Made by a program: the position numbers and the translations under genes. From Enterobacter sp. R4-368 (GTDB lineage: Bacteria; Pseudomonadota; Gammaproteobacteria; Enterobacterales; Enterobacteriaceae), in the NCBI RefSeq assembly GCF_000410515.1, contig NC_021500.1, forward strand, positions 1,922,001 through 1,986,000: DNA of 64,000 bases. Reading direction: 5' to 3'. The notes under the pieces are model-generated. The model was not told the DNA's origin. It made no database searches and was given only the letters and a program-made list of their open reading frames with translations. This document shows, one piece after another, positions 7,125-16,916 of the stretch (its first letter is position 1; every line of letters starts with the position of its first letter).

Positions 7125-10100
7125 TTAATAGACATCGCGCTGATAGCGATTTTCCCGCGCCAGGGTCGCCAGCCAGGCGTCCGCCGCGTCAGCGCTCATG
7201 CCGCCAAAGGTTTGTGCCACCTGCTTTAAAGTGTTTTCGACATCTTTCGCCATCTGGCTCGCATCGCCGCAAACATAAAAGTGTGCCCCGGCGGCTAACC
7301 AGCGCCACAGCGCTTCACCCTGCTCCAGCATGCGGTGCTGAACGTAGATTTTCTGCGCCTGATCGCGGGAAAACGCGGTGGTGAAGCGCGACAACACGCC
7401 GTCGCGCTGCCAGGCCTCCAGCTCCTCACGGTAATAAAAATCCGTGGCCGCATGCTGCTCGCCAAAGAACAGCCAGTTATCGCCTCTCGCTCCCGTGGCC
7501 TGGCGTTCCTGCAGAAAACCGCGAAACGGCGCAATGCCGGTGCCTGCGCCGACCATAATCACCGCCGTGTTTGGATCGGCTGGCAGGCGAAAATGCGGCG
7601 AGGGCTGAATAAAGATCGCCACGTGCTCTGCGCGATCCGCCAGAAAGGTCGAACAGACGCCGCCGCGTTGCTTGCTGTCGCCATAACGCACGGTGGAGAC
7701 CGTCAGTTCAACGCGCTGCGGGGAAACTTTCGGGCTGGAGGAGATGGAATAGAGCCGTGGCTGCAAGCGACGCAGCGCCGAAAGCCACTGTTCAGCCGCC
7801 AGATGTACCGGGAAACACTGCAACAGGTCGATAATCTGCCGCCCCCACAGCCACTGCGTAAGTTCGGTACTGTTTTCACTGGAGAGCAGGCTATGCAGCG
7901 TTTCGTTTTGCGCATGGTCAGCCACCAGGCGCAGCACCTCCGGGGTGATGCGCGTGATGTCAAAACAGTCGCAGAGCGCCGCCTGCAGCGTCATCTCGCC
8001 CACGCCGCTAACCTGCACCCTGCTTTGCCCATCCAGCGCCAGCAGGTCGAGGATATCGGCGACCCGCTGCGGGCAGTTACGCGGCCAGACACCGAGCGCG
8101 TCGCCCGCTTCGTAGTGCAAACCGCTACCCTGCAGATCAAACGCGAACTGACGGATCTCTTTTTCCGCCCCCGGCGCGCTCAGCAGTTGGTTCGTGACCA
8201 GCGGCACGCTAACGGGATCGTGGCGGCTGAACCCAGATTTTGCCGTGGGTTGCGCCGTGTTTTGCAGCGGCGCGCCGAGCCGCAGAATGTCAGTGTGGAT
8301 CGCCGCCAGCCACTGCTGCGCCGCGTCAATATCGCCCGCATCGCACACCTGGCATGCCAGCAGCCGCTGTGCGCCAAGGGCGGCCAGCCGGGCATCGAGC
8401 TTGCGGCCAAAACCGCAAAACTGCGCGTAACTGGCATCGCCAAACGCCAGCACCGAAAACGCCGTCCCGCTCAGCGCAGGTGCGTTTTCGGCGCTCAACG
8501 CCGCCCATAACGCCGCGCCATTAGCGGGCGGATCGCCATCGCCAAAGGTGCTGGCGAGCAGTAATACGCGCGGCACGGCGGCCATATCGTTCACACTGAC
8601 GCTATCCATGGCGCGCAGTTTTACTGCCAGCCCGGCATGCAGCAGCTGTTCGGCACAGCGTCGGGCAAAGGCCTGCGCATTGCCGGTGGTGGAAGCCCAC
8701 AGCACCAGCACTAACCCGCTGTCTTCATCCGTTGCGGGTGCAGCGGCGGGCGCGGGTTGCTGTTGGCTGCGCACCAGCGCGATAGCACAGTGTTTCAGCT
8801 CGGGTTGCAGCGAAACCGGATCCAGCGCATCGCTGGTCAGGGCGTTGATTGCCAGGTTTTCGCCAAACAGATCGTTCCAGTGAAAGGGCGCAAAGTTGTT
8901 GCCGGGTCGCACACGGTCAGTCACCACCGCAGGCAGCCGCGCCATACCGCGCCGCGAGCGGATATCCACCCAGTCCCCCTCGTTTATCGCCAGCCGTTGT
9001 GCGTCTGTGGGGGAGATTTCGATAAACGGTCCGGGGTTGAGCGTATTAAGCAGCGGGATTTTGCCGGTCTTGGTCAGCGTGTGCCACTGGTGCTGCACGC
9101 GCCCGGTGTTGAGCACCAGCGGGTAGTCGTCATCCGGCATTTCGGCAGGCGCGAGATCCGGGCGGGCAAAAAATTGCCCCTTGCCGCTGGCGGTAGCAAA
9201 ACGCACGCGCCCGTTAGCCTGCAAATAGCGAATGGGGTGGCGCGTTTGATCATCATCCGGCGCGCAGGGCCATTGCAACGGCGTCTGGCGCAGCCGCGCA
9301 TAGCTCGCGCCGCGAATGTCGTAGCCGGTTGCCGGGTTGTGAGCGGCGCGGATTTCATCAAACACCGCGGCGGCGCTGGCGTAGCGAAAGCCCTCCGCGT
9401 AACCCATTTCACACGCCACACTGGCGATAATTTGCCAGTCGGCAAGCGCATCGCCCGGCGGAGATACCGCCTGCTGCATCAGCGTCATGGTGCGTTCGGA
9501 GTTGACCATCACTCCTTCGGCCTCCGCCCACAGTGCACCAGGCAACAGGATATCGGCATAGCGGTTGGTTTCGGTATCCAGAAACGCATCCTGCGCAATC
9601 ACCAGTTCGGCGCGTTCCAGCCCGGCGATCACTTTTTCGCGGTTTGGCACGGTGGCGACCGGGTTGGTGCAGATTATCCAGCAGGCTTTGATCTCGCCTG
9701 CGCTCATCGCGTCAAACAGCGCGACCGTACCGCCGCCCACCTCGCCACGCAGCGTGCCGGCAGGACGTTGCCATAGCTGTTCGACGAACGCGCGATCTTC
9801 ATCCACCAGCACCGATCGCTGACCCGGCAAGCCGCCGCCCATATAGCCCATTTCCCGCCCGCCCATCGCGTTCGGCTGGCCGGTAAGCGAAAACGGCCCG
9901 CTGCCGGGGCGGCAAATCGCGCCGGTCGCCAGGTGTAAATTACACAGCGCGTTGGTGCTCCAGGTGCCGTGCGTGCTCTGGTTTAGCCCCATCGTCCAGC
10001 AGCTCATCCATTCCCCCGCCTCGCCAATCCACTGCGCCGCCTGGCGAATGTCGGCTTCATGCAACCCGGTGCGCTCGGCCACCTGCTGCGGCGTATAGTC

Positions 10101-10868
10101 CAGCAGAAAATCCGGCATCGCCTGCCAGCCTTCGGTGTGCCGGGCGATAAAATCGTTATCCAGTTTTCCGTTTTGCACCAACAGTGCCAGCAAACCGTTC
10201 AGCAATGCGAGATCGGTGCCGGGTTTGATCTGCAAAAAGAGCGAGGCTTTCTCTGCCGTGGCAGTGCGGCGAGGATCAACGACAATCAGTTTCGCCCCGG
10301 CATTGACGCGCTCCATCATGCGCAGAAACAGGATTGGGTGGCAGTCGGCCATGTTGGCGCCAATCACCAGGAACAGATCGGCGCGCTCGAAATCATCATA
10401 AGAGCCAGGTGGCCCATCCGCGCCGAGCGAGAGCTTATAACCGCTGGCGGCGCTGGCCATGCACAAACGTGAGTTGGACTCGATGTTGTTGGTGCCAATA
10501 AACCCTTTCGCCAGCTTGTTCGCCAGGTATTGCGCTTCTAAGGACATCTGGCCGGAAACATACAGCGCCAGCGCATCCGGGCCGTGCTTATCGATAATGC
10601 CACGCAGCCGCCGGGCGGTTTCACGAATGGCGTCATCGATTGCCGTGCGCACCGGCTCATGCTGGCGCGACGTGCGGAGATACGCGCTATCCAGCCGGCC
10701 AGTCGCCGTTATCGCCCCGGCACAGCTTTTACCTTTGGTGCACAACCGCCCCTGGTTGGTCGGGTGGAATTTATCGCCCACCACACTGATGATGCGCTGG
10801 TTTTCCACCTGCATCACCAGCCCGCAGCCCACCCCGCAGTAGGGGCATACGCTTTTAATCTGCTCCAT
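7125..10868 (-). CDS. nasA: Assimilatory nitrate reductase NasA fused to a CysJ-like diflavin reductase
   Basis: 1247 residues, far longer than the roughly 870 of Klebsiella NasA. Residues 1 to about 690 are a molybdopterin nitrate reductase with an N-terminal [4Fe-4S] site (C8, C11, C15, C43). From about 713 a flavodoxin domain follows (WASTTGNAQAF, STFGDGDPP). From about 880 comes a ferredoxin-NADP reductase-type module with RLYSISS for FAD, GGVCSTF, and GAGTGIAPFRGF for NADPH near 1100. It ends in YQRDVY exactly like sulfite reductase flavoprotein CysJ. The protein should take electrons directly from NADPH to reduce nitrate to nitrite in the cytoplasm. No nasC gene is present, so the fusion replaces it. 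It is the last gene of the operon, 17 bases after nasB. Confidence 0.95.
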   Translation of the reverse strand: MEQIKSVCPYCGVGCGLVMQVENQRIISVVGDKFHPTNQGRLCTKGKSCAGAITATGRLDSAYLRTSRQHEPVRTAIDDAIRETARRLRGIIDKHGPDALALYVSGQMSLEAQYLANKLAKGFIGTNNIESNSRLCMASAASGYKLSLGADGPPGSYDDFERADLFLVIGANMADCHPILFLRMMERVNAGAKLIVVDPRRTATAEKASLFLQIKPGTDLALLNGLLALLVQNGKLDNDFIARHTEGWQAMPDFLLDYTPQQVAERTGLHEADIRQAAQWIGEAGEWMSCWTMGLNQSTHGTWSTNALCNLHLATGAICRPGSGPFSLTGQPNAMGGREMGYMGGGLPGQRSVLVDEDRAFVEQLWQRPAGTLRGEVGGGTVALFDAMSAGEIKACWIICTNPVATVPNREKVIAGLERAELVIAQDAFLDTETNRYADILLPGALWAEAEGVMVNSERTMTLMQQAVSPPGDALADWQIIASVACEMGYAEGFRYASAAAVFDEIRAAHNPATGYDIRGASYARLRQTPLQWPCAPDDDQTRHPIRYLQANGRVRFATASGKGQFFARPDLAPAEMPDDDYPLVLNTGRVQHQWHTLTKTGKIPLLNTLNPGPFIEISPTDAQRLAINEGDWVDIRSRRGMARLPAVVTDRVRPGNNFAPFHWNDLFGENLAINALTSDALDPVSLQPELKHCAIALVRSQQQPAPAAAPATDEDSGLVLVLWASTTGNAQAFARRCAEQLLHAGLAVKLRAMDSVSVNDMAAVPRVLLLASTFGDGDPPANGAALWAALSAENAPALSGTAFSVLAFGDASYAQFCGFGRKLDARLAALGAQRLLACQVCDAGDIDAAQQWLAAIHTDILRLGAPLQNTAQPTAKSGFSRHDPVSVPLVTNQLLSAPGAEKEIRQFAFDLQGSGLHYEAGDALGVWPRNCPQRVADILDLLALDGQSRVQVSGVGEMTLQAALCDCFDITRITPEVLRLVADHAQNETLHSLLSSENSTELTQWLWGRQIIDLLQCFPVHLAAEQWLSALRRLQPRLYSISSSPKVSPQRVELTVSTVRYGDSKQRGGVCSTFLADRAEHVAIFIQPSPHFRLPADPNTAVIMVGAGTGIAPFRGFLQERQATGARGDNWLFFGEQHAATDFYYREELEAWQRDGVLSRFTTAFSRDQAQKIYVQHRMLEQGEALWRWLAAGAHFYVCGDASQMAKDVENTLKQVAQTFGGMSADAADAWLATLARENRYQRDVY

Positions 10869-10885
10869 TTCGCCCCCGGATCTGT

Positions 10886-13798
10886 TTAAGACGCTTCGGC
10901 AACTGCCGGCAAGGTGTTCTGCGCGGCGGGCGCGTGCTGCACCCAGATTTGCCCGTGCAGGATTTTTACCGGCCAGACGCGCAGACGCAGCCCGGCATCG
11001 TCCAGGCTCTGCCCGTCGCGCAGGCGAAAACGCTTTTTATACAGCGGGGAGATAACCATCGGCTCACCGCTTGCGTCGCCCACCAGCCCGCGCGCCAGCA
11101 CATTCGCCTGGCTGCCAGGTTCATGGTTTTCGAGCGCGAATACTTGCTCCTCGCAATCAGGCAGGTGAAACAGGGCAATCTGCTGCTGGCCAAGACGCGC
11201 GGCCATGCCGGCGTTCGCCGGAATATCAGCCAGCGCGGCAATCTGCTGCCACTCGCCATCCCCCGTGTGCGGCTGGTTCTGCATAGGCGGTTTTTCCTGT
11301 GCCGTTGCCGGGCGGATCTGCCCGCGCTCCGGCACCATCACCACCGCTTCATCCGGTTGATCGCTATTGAGGAAGCCCCGGAACAGCAGACGGTTTTGCG
11401 GGTTATCGAGGGTGGTTTTCCACTCGCACTGGTAGCTGTCGACCACCTGCTGCATTTCTCGCTCCAGTTCAGCGCCAATACTGAGACTGTCTTCCAGTAC
11501 CACCTGTTTGAGGTAGTCCAGACCGCCTTCCATGTTGTCCAGCCAGGTGCTGGTGCGCTGTAGCCGGTCGGCGGTGCGGATGTAGAACATCAACACCCGG
11601 TCGATGGTGCGGATCAGCGCTTCGCTGTCGAGATCGCTGGCAAACAGATCGGCGTGGCGCGGCTTCATACCGCCGTTGCCGCAAACATACAGGTTCCAGC
11701 CTTTGTCGGTGGCAATTACGCCAATGTCTTTGCCCTGCGCTTCCGCGCATTCACGGGTACAGCCGGAGACCGCCATTTTGATTTTGTGCGGCGAGCGCAG
11801 CCCCTTGTAACGGTTCTCCAGCGCGATCGCCATGCCGGTGGAATCCTGCACGCCGTAGCGGCACCAGGTGGAACCGACGCAGGATTTCACCGTGCGCAGG
11901 GATTTGCCGTAAGCGTGGCCGGTTTCAAACCCGGCGGCGATAAGTTCCTCCCAAATCGCGGGCAACTGCTCAAGCCGTGCACCAAAGAGATCCACCCGCT
12001 GCCCGCCGGTGATTTTGGTGTAGAGGTTGTAGCGCTGCGCTACTTCGCCGATGGCGATAAGCCCCTGTGGAGTGATTTCGCCCGCCGGGATGCGCGGCAC
12101 CACCGAGTAGGTGCCATCTTTTTGAATGTTGGCAAAAAAACGGTCGTTGGTATCCTGCAATGGCAGGTGCTGCGGTTTAAGCAGGTAGTCGTTCCAGCAC
12201 GAAGCGAGCATGGAACCAACCAGCGGTTTGCATACTTCGCAGCCGTGCCCCTGGCCGAACTGCGCAATCAGCGCGTCAAACGTACGAATATCATGCAGGC
12301 GGATCAGGTGATACAGCTCCTGGCGCGACCAGGCAAAGTGCTCGCAGATATCTTTTTTCACCTCCACGCCGAGCTGTTGCAGCTCGTGCTCCATCACCTG
12401 TTTCAGCAGCGGCACGCAGCCGCCGCAGCCGGTGCCCGCTTTGGTGCAGCTTTTCAGTGCTCCCAGTTCGCTGCAACCGCCCGCCACGGCGGCGGCGATA
12501 TCGCCTTTGCTGACGTTATGGCAGGAGCAGATTTGCGCGCTGGCGGCGAGCGCCGCCACGCCCAGCCCTTTTGGCGCGTCGCCGGAAAGCGCAGGCAGGA
12601 TCAGCGTTTGCGGCTGCGCGGGCAGCGGCATGTCGTTAAGCATCATTTGCAGTAGCAGGCTGTAATCGGCGCTATCGCCAATTAGCACCGCGCCGAGCAG
12701 CCGTTTGCCATCGGCGGAGACAACAATTTTCTTGTAGATTTCGCGCGGGCCATCGGTCCACTGGTAACTCTGGCTGCCGGCGGTTTTGCCGTGCGCGTCG
12801 CCAATAGAGGCCACCTCGACGCCCAGCAATTTCAGTTTGGTGCTCATATCCGCGCCGGTAAACGGTGTGTCGCGCGCCGCGAGCTTGTCTGCCACGCTGC
12901 GTGCCATCTGGTAGCCCGGTGCGACAAGACCAAAAATCTGCCCGTTCCACAACGCGCACTCGCCAATAGCGTAAATGGCTTCATCGGAAGTCTGACAGTG
13001 ATCGTTGATAACAATGCCGCCGCGCGGCCCTTTTTGCAGCCCAGCGCTTTCCGCCAGCTCATCGCGCGGGCGGATGCCCGCCGAGAACAGCAGCAGATCA
13101 GTTTCCAGAAAACTGCCGTCGGCAAAGCAGAGGCGGTGGCGCGCCTGCTCGCCGTCGATGATTTCCCGCGTCTCTTTGCGGGTGTGAACCTGCACGCCAA
13201 GCGCTTCGATTTTGCGTTGCAGCATCATGGCGCCGCCCTCGTCGAGCTGCACCGCCATCAGGCGTGGCGCAAATTCAACAACGTGGGTTTCCAGCCCTAA
13301 CTGACGCAGGGCGTTGGCGGCCTCAAGCCCCAGCAAACCGCCGCCAATCACCACGCCGCGTTTCGCGTTCTTCGCCTGCGCGGCGATGGCGTCCAGATCG
13401 TCGAGCGTGCGGTATACCAGGCAGCCAGGGCGCGTATTGCCGCTGATCGGCGGTACAAAAGCATACGAACCGGTGGCGAGCACCAGCGTGTCGTAATGGG
13501 TTTCCACACCCTGCGCATCGCGCACGCAGCGTTGCTGGCTGTCGATAGCGACAATTTTGCTCGCGCAGTGCAGCGTGATGCCGTTATCGGCAAAGAACCC
13601 CTCGCTTACCAGCGACAACGACTGCGCGCTGCGCCCGGCAAAATATTCCGAAAGATGCACGCGGTCATAAGCGGGCAGCCGCTCTTCGCCAAACACCACG
13701 ATGTCGTAATGCAGGTGCAGTTCGCGCTCCACGAGCTGTTGCAGAAAGTAGTGGCTCACCATGCCGTGGCCGATCACCGCTAAAACGGGCTTTTTCAT
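10886..13798 (-). CDS. nasB: Assimilatory nitrite reductase NasB (NirB-NirD fusion)
   Basis: 970 residues from ATG 13798; the frame stays open upstream but MKKPVLAVIGHG is the family start. Domains in order: FAD/NAD(P)H oxidoreductase (about 1-400), BFD-like [2Fe-2S] region with ICSCHN and GTGCGGC (near 420-460), a second BFD-like segment, then the siroheme/[4Fe-4S] nitrite reductase with SCVGSTWC (near 636) and SGCTRECAEAQ. A NirD-like domain (about 840-965) closes the protein; it lacks Rieske cysteine/histidine pairs, as NirD does in E. coli. It reduces nitrite to ammonium with NAD(P)H. It sits between nasD and nasA in the nitrate assimilation operon. Confidence 0.95.
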   Translation of the reverse strand: MKKPVLAVIGHGMVSHYFLQQLVERELHLHYDIVVFGEERLPAYDRVHLSEYFAGRSAQSLSLVSEGFFADNGITLHCASKIVAIDSQQRCVRDAQGVETHYDTLVLATGSYAFVPPISGNTRPGCLVYRTLDDLDAIAAQAKNAKRGVVIGGGLLGLEAANALRQLGLETHVVEFAPRLMAVQLDEGGAMMLQRKIEALGVQVHTRKETREIIDGEQARHRLCFADGSFLETDLLLFSAGIRPRDELAESAGLQKGPRGGIVINDHCQTSDEAIYAIGECALWNGQIFGLVAPGYQMARSVADKLAARDTPFTGADMSTKLKLLGVEVASIGDAHGKTAGSQSYQWTDGPREIYKKIVVSADGKRLLGAVLIGDSADYSLLLQMMLNDMPLPAQPQTLILPALSGDAPKGLGVAALAASAQICSCHNVSKGDIAAAVAGGCSELGALKSCTKAGTGCGGCVPLLKQVMEHELQQLGVEVKKDICEHFAWSRQELYHLIRLHDIRTFDALIAQFGQGHGCEVCKPLVGSMLASCWNDYLLKPQHLPLQDTNDRFFANIQKDGTYSVVPRIPAGEITPQGLIAIGEVAQRYNLYTKITGGQRVDLFGARLEQLPAIWEELIAAGFETGHAYGKSLRTVKSCVGSTWCRYGVQDSTGMAIALENRYKGLRSPHKIKMAVSGCTRECAEAQGKDIGVIATDKGWNLYVCGNGGMKPRHADLFASDLDSEALIRTIDRVLMFYIRTADRLQRTSTWLDNMEGGLDYLKQVVLEDSLSIGAELEREMQQVVDSYQCEWKTTLDNPQNRLLFRGFLNSDQPDEAVVMVPERGQIRPATAQEKPPMQNQPHTGDGEWQQIAALADIPANAGMAARLGQQQIALFHLPDCEEQVFALENHEPGSQANVLARGLVGDASGEPMVISPLYKKRFRLRDGQSLDDAGLRLRVWPVKILHGQIWVQHAPAAQNTLPAVAEAS

Positions 13799-13832
13799 AA
13801 CCTGGATCCTTAATGCGCAAGAGAAAGAGAGG

Positions 13833-14627
13833 TCAGGCCGCTTTGGGCTGTTTCTCATACAGGAAATGCAGCACTTGCTGGCGATAGCGCTGATACTGCG
13901 CGTCGTCGGCCAGCGAAACGCGCGAGCGCGGGCGCTCCAGTTCCACCGCCATGATTTCGCCAATACTCGCCGCCGGGCCGTTGGTCATCATCAACACGCG
14001 GTCAGAGAGCAGCACCGCTTCATCCACGTCGTGGGTGATCAGCACAATGGTGGTGTGCAGGCGCTGTTGGATCTCCATCACCGCATCCTGTAAATGAGCG
14101 CGGGTTAAGGCGTCGAGCGCGCCGAAAGGCTCATCCATCAGCAGGACGCTCGGTTTCATCGCCAGCGCGCGGGCAATGCCGACACGCTGCTTCATGCCGC
14201 CGGAGATCTCGTGCGGGCGCTTATTCCACGCGTGGGACATATGCACCAGATCCAGGTTGTGCATGATCCATTCATGCATCTCCACTTTGCTCATTTCGCC
14301 GCGAAACACCTGGCGCACCGCCAGCCCGACGTTGTCATACGCCGTCAACCACGGCAGTAGCGAATGGTTCTGAAACACCACGCCGCGCTCCGGCCCAGGG
14401 CCGTCGATTTCGCGGTTGTTGCACAGCAGACCGCCGCTGGTGGGTAGCGTCAGCCCGGCAATCAAATTCAGCAGTGTGGATTTGCCGCAGCCGGAGTGAC
14501 CAATCAGGCTGAGGGTTTCGCCGGGGTGAATGTCAAAGCTAACGTTATCAAGCGCCAGAAACTCGCCGCTGCTGGTGTTAAAACGCTGGCTCACCTGCTG
14601 AACCTGGATAATCGGATTGGTACGCAT
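13833..14627 (-). CDS. nasD: Nitrate ABC transporter ATP-binding protein NasD
   Basis: 264 residues. The ABC ATPase signatures are all present: Walker A GHSGCGKST (43-51), signature EISGGMKQRVGIARAL, Walker B VLLMDEPFGALD and the switch histidine in LITHDVDEA. It closely follows the NrtD/SsuB/TauB group and energises uptake of nitrate and nitrite with NasE and NasF. The start is nine bases after the nasE stop, so translation is probably coupled. Confidence 0.93.
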   Translation of the reverse strand: MRTNPIIQVQQVSQRFNTSSGEFLALDNVSFDIHPGETLSLIGHSGCGKSTLLNLIAGLTLPTSGGLLCNNREIDGPGPERGVVFQNHSLLPWLTAYDNVGLAVRQVFRGEMSKVEMHEWIMHNLDLVHMSHAWNKRPHEISGGMKQRVGIARALAMKPSVLLMDEPFGALDALTRAHLQDAVMEIQQRLHTTIVLITHDVDEAVLLSDRVLMMTNGPAASIGEIMAVELERPRSRVSLADDAQYQRYRQQVLHFLYEKQPKAA

Positions 14628-14636
14628 CAGAGCCCC

Positions 14637-15524
14637 CTAGCGGTTGGTGTAGTTAAAACGGTTAGCAATCCACATCAGCGCCTGTTCGAGCAGCAGGCCG
14701 ACCACGCCAATCACCACAATGGCGATGATGATGTGTTCCACATTCAGGTTGTTCCACTCGTTCCAGATCCAGAAACCGATGCCGATACCGCCGGTCAGCA
14801 TTTCTGCCGCCACAATCACCAGCCAGGCGATGCCAATCGATAACCGCATGCCGGTGAGGATGCCCGGCAGCGCGGCGGGCAGCAGGATTTTGCGCATGAT
14901 GGCGAACTCGGAAAGTTTCAGAACCCGCGCGACATTCAGGTAATCCTGCGGGATCTGCCGCACGCCTTCGGCGGTGTTGAGGATCATCGGCCAGATGGAG
15001 CAGATGAAAATCGTCCAGCTTGAGGCCGGTTCCGCACGCTGGAACAGCAGCAAACCTATTGGCAGCCAGGCCAGTGGACTGACCGGGCGCAGCAGGGAGA
15101 TGAGCGGGTTGAGCATGCTGGCGACAAAACGAAAGCGGCCAATCAAAAAACCGGTGGGAATACCGACCAGTGCGGCAAGGCCAAAACCGGTCGCCACGCG
15201 CTCTAATGAGGCCAGCACGTTCCAGCCAATGCCCTGATCGTTCGGCCCGGCGACATAAAACGGATCGGCGAAAATCTCCAGCGCCGCCAGCCACGTTTGC
15301 CACGGCGTGGGGAAGTTTTTGCTGTTCAGCGCCGCCACCTGCCACAGGCAGAGCAGCAGGCCGATGCCGAGCAGCGCAGGCACCACGCGCTGCATCAGCG
15401 GGCGAAACAATGACGGGCGGCGACGTACACGCACTTTGGCGGGCAGCGTAACGATCTCTGCCTGCTGGGGAATTTTCGCCGCTTCGTCCAGCGGGATCGG
15501 GATAACTTGCGCCTGGTTTTTCAT
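14637..15524 (-). CDS. nasE: Nitrate ABC transporter permease NasE
   Basis: 295 residues. An N-terminal cytoplasmic segment of about 45 residues precedes a first helix, followed by the five-helix binding-protein-dependent permease core. The EAA loop is visible as EGVRQIPQDYLNVARVLKLSE..ILLPAALPGI, the contact site for NasD. It starts 10 bases after the nasF stop. It forms the membrane channel of the nitrate transporter, probably as a homodimer. Confidence 0.93.
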   Translation of the reverse strand: MKNQAQVIPIPLDEAAKIPQQAEIVTLPAKVRVRRRPSLFRPLMQRVVPALLGIGLLLCLWQVAALNSKNFPTPWQTWLAALEIFADPFYVAGPNDQGIGWNVLASLERVATGFGLAALVGIPTGFLIGRFRFVASMLNPLISLLRPVSPLAWLPIGLLLFQRAEPASSWTIFICSIWPMILNTAEGVRQIPQDYLNVARVLKLSEFAIMRKILLPAALPGILTGMRLSIGIAWLVIVAAEMLTGGIGIGFWIWNEWNNLNVEHIIIAIVVIGVVGLLLEQALMWIANRFNYTNR

Positions 15525-15534
15525 CAGCGACCTC

Positions 15535-16794
15535 TCATTTTTTTACGCTAAAGCCGTTGGCGTAGGCGGCAGGGTTACTGCCGTCCCAGCGAACGCCATC
15601 CATCAACACGCTGCTGCGCATATCGCTGTCCGGCAGCGAAACATTGCCCACGCTGGCGGCGGCCTGTTTGTAGATATCAATGCGGTTCACCTGGCGGGCG
15701 ATGGCGAGATAGTCCGGGTCGCTGTCGAGCAGTCCCCAGCGCTTGTGCTGGGTAAGGAACCACATGCCATCAGAGAGCCACGGGTAGTTGACCGAGCCAT
15801 CGTGGAAGAAGCGCATCGCGTGCTGATCTTTCCAGCTTTTGCCAATGCCGTTGTCGTACTGGCCGAGCATGCGGCCAACGATGGTCTCTTCTTTCGTGTT
15901 GAGATAAGCGCGCCCGGCAATCACCTTCGCCGTTTCGCGGCGGTTATCGTCCGAGGCGTCAATCCAGCGTGAGGCTTCCAGGATCGCGGCGGTCAGCGCG
16001 CGGGCGCTGTTGGGGTTCTTTTCGACCCAATCGGCGCGCGTACCGAGCACTTTTTCCGGGTGTTCCGGCCAGATATCCTGGCTGGTCGCGGCGGTAAAAC
16101 CGATACCATCGCTGATCGCGCGCTGGTTCCAGGGTTCGCCAACGCAGTAGCCGACCATGTTGCCAATTTTCATGTTCATCACCATTTGCGGCGGTGGCAC
16201 CACCACGCTGCGGATGTCGTTGAGCGGGTTAATACCCGCGCTCGCCAGCCAGTAGTTGAGCCACATGGCGTGGGTGCCGGTCGGAAAGGTCTGGGCAAAG
16301 GTGTACGTGCCTGCGGGACTGGCGGCGAGATGCTTCGCCAGCGCGGGCAAATCGGTGACACCCGCCTCGTGCAGCGCGTTAGCGAGCGTGATCCCCTGCC
16401 CGTTCTGGTTGAGGGTCATCAGCGCCGCCATATTGGTTTGCGGCGCGGAAAGCCCCATTTGCAGACCGTAAAGCTGGCCGTAGAGAATGTGCGAGGCGTT
16501 TAATTCACCAGAAAGAAGTTTGTCGCGCACCGATGCCCAGTTGGCTTCTTTGCTCGGCAAAATGGTGATGCCATATTTTTTGTCGAAGCCTTTCACCGCA
16601 GCCATTACCACCGAGGCGCAGTCGGTGAGCGGAATAAAGCCCACGCGGATCTCTTTAAGCTCCGGTGCGTCAGAACCGGCGGCCCAGGCGCGGTTGATGA
16701 CGCCCGGCACCAGCAGACTGCCGCCCAGCGCCGCGCTGCCCAGTAAAAACTGACGGCGGGAAACCGTCATACCTTTCGTGTTGTTATCACTCAT
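15535..16794 (-). CDS. nasF: Nitrate ABC transporter substrate-binding protein NasF
   Basis: 419 residues from ATG 16794, chosen because AGGGTGG lies just upstream and the twin-arginine signal SRRQFLLGSAALGG then starts at residue 12. The mature protein is an NrtA/NasF-type periplasmic binding protein (VGFIPLTDCASVVMAAVKGFDKKYG and GYCVGEPWNQRAI are family-typical). It captures nitrate or nitrite for NasED. It is the first structural gene of nasFEDBA, preceded by a regulated leader with terminator and ANTAR hairpin. Confidence 0.94.
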   Translation of the reverse strand: MSDNNTKGMTVSRRQFLLGSAALGGSLLVPGVINRAWAAGSDAPELKEIRVGFIPLTDCASVVMAAVKGFDKKYGITILPSKEANWASVRDKLLSGELNASHILYGQLYGLQMGLSAPQTNMAALMTLNQNGQGITLANALHEAGVTDLPALAKHLAASPAGTYTFAQTFPTGTHAMWLNYWLASAGINPLNDIRSVVVPPPQMVMNMKIGNMVGYCVGEPWNQRAISDGIGFTAATSQDIWPEHPEKVLGTRADWVEKNPNSARALTAAILEASRWIDASDDNRRETAKVIAGRAYLNTKEETIVGRMLGQYDNGIGKSWKDQHAMRFFHDGSVNYPWLSDGMWFLTQHKRWGLLDSDPDYLAIARQVNRIDIYKQAAASVGNVSLPDSDMRSSVLMDGVRWDGSNPAAYANGFSVKK

Positions 16795-16826
16795 GCCACC
16801 CTCGCGCTGCTCACCGTTGTGGGATG

Positions 16827-16880
16827 CAAAAAAAACGGCGTCCATAAGCCTGTGCAAAGCTGCACGCTTATGGACGCCGT
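16827..16880 (-). terminator. Intrinsic terminator in the nasF leader (NasR antitermination target)
   Basis: On the minus strand a perfect 15-bp stem (16880-16866 with 16849-16835, arm ACGGCGTCCATAAGC on the plus strand) is extended by a 5-bp stem GTGCA/TGCAC with a two-base bulge and a four-base loop. Eight U residues (16835-16828) follow. It lies 33 bases before the nasF start. In Klebsiella the nasF leader terminator is overridden by NasR when nitrate or nitrite is present; the same arrangement is seen here. Confidence 0.9.
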
Positions 16881-16898
16881 TGTCCGCTTAACGCTAAA

Positions 16899-16916
16899 CC
16901 GACCGCCGTTGGCCGG
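16899..16916 (-). promoter_or_regulatory. ANTAR-type hexaloop hairpin in the nasF leader
   Basis: Minus-strand RNA CCGGCC-AACGGC-GGTCGG: a 6-bp stem with one G-U pair closing a six-base loop. The loop has A at position 1 and G at position 4, the known signature of ANTAR-protein RNA targets. It lies just upstream of the terminator stem, where NasR binding could prevent termination. A second, upstream hexaloop hairpin, usual in ANTAR targets, was not obvious. Confidence 0.75.

Noticed and set aside
7335..8510. Open frame of 391 codons on the plus strand
   Set aside because: Antisense to the diflavin part of nasA; arginine/glutamine-rich shadow frame.
8757..9776. Long open frame of 339 codons on the plus strand
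   Set aside because: It lies entirely antisense to nasA, in high-GC DNA where antisense frames stay open by chance, and its arginine/histidine-rich product matches no family.
11654..12655. Open frame of 333 codons on the plus strand
   Set aside because: Antisense to nasB, whose siroheme and Fe-S motifs are intact; no ribosome binding site or recognisable domain.
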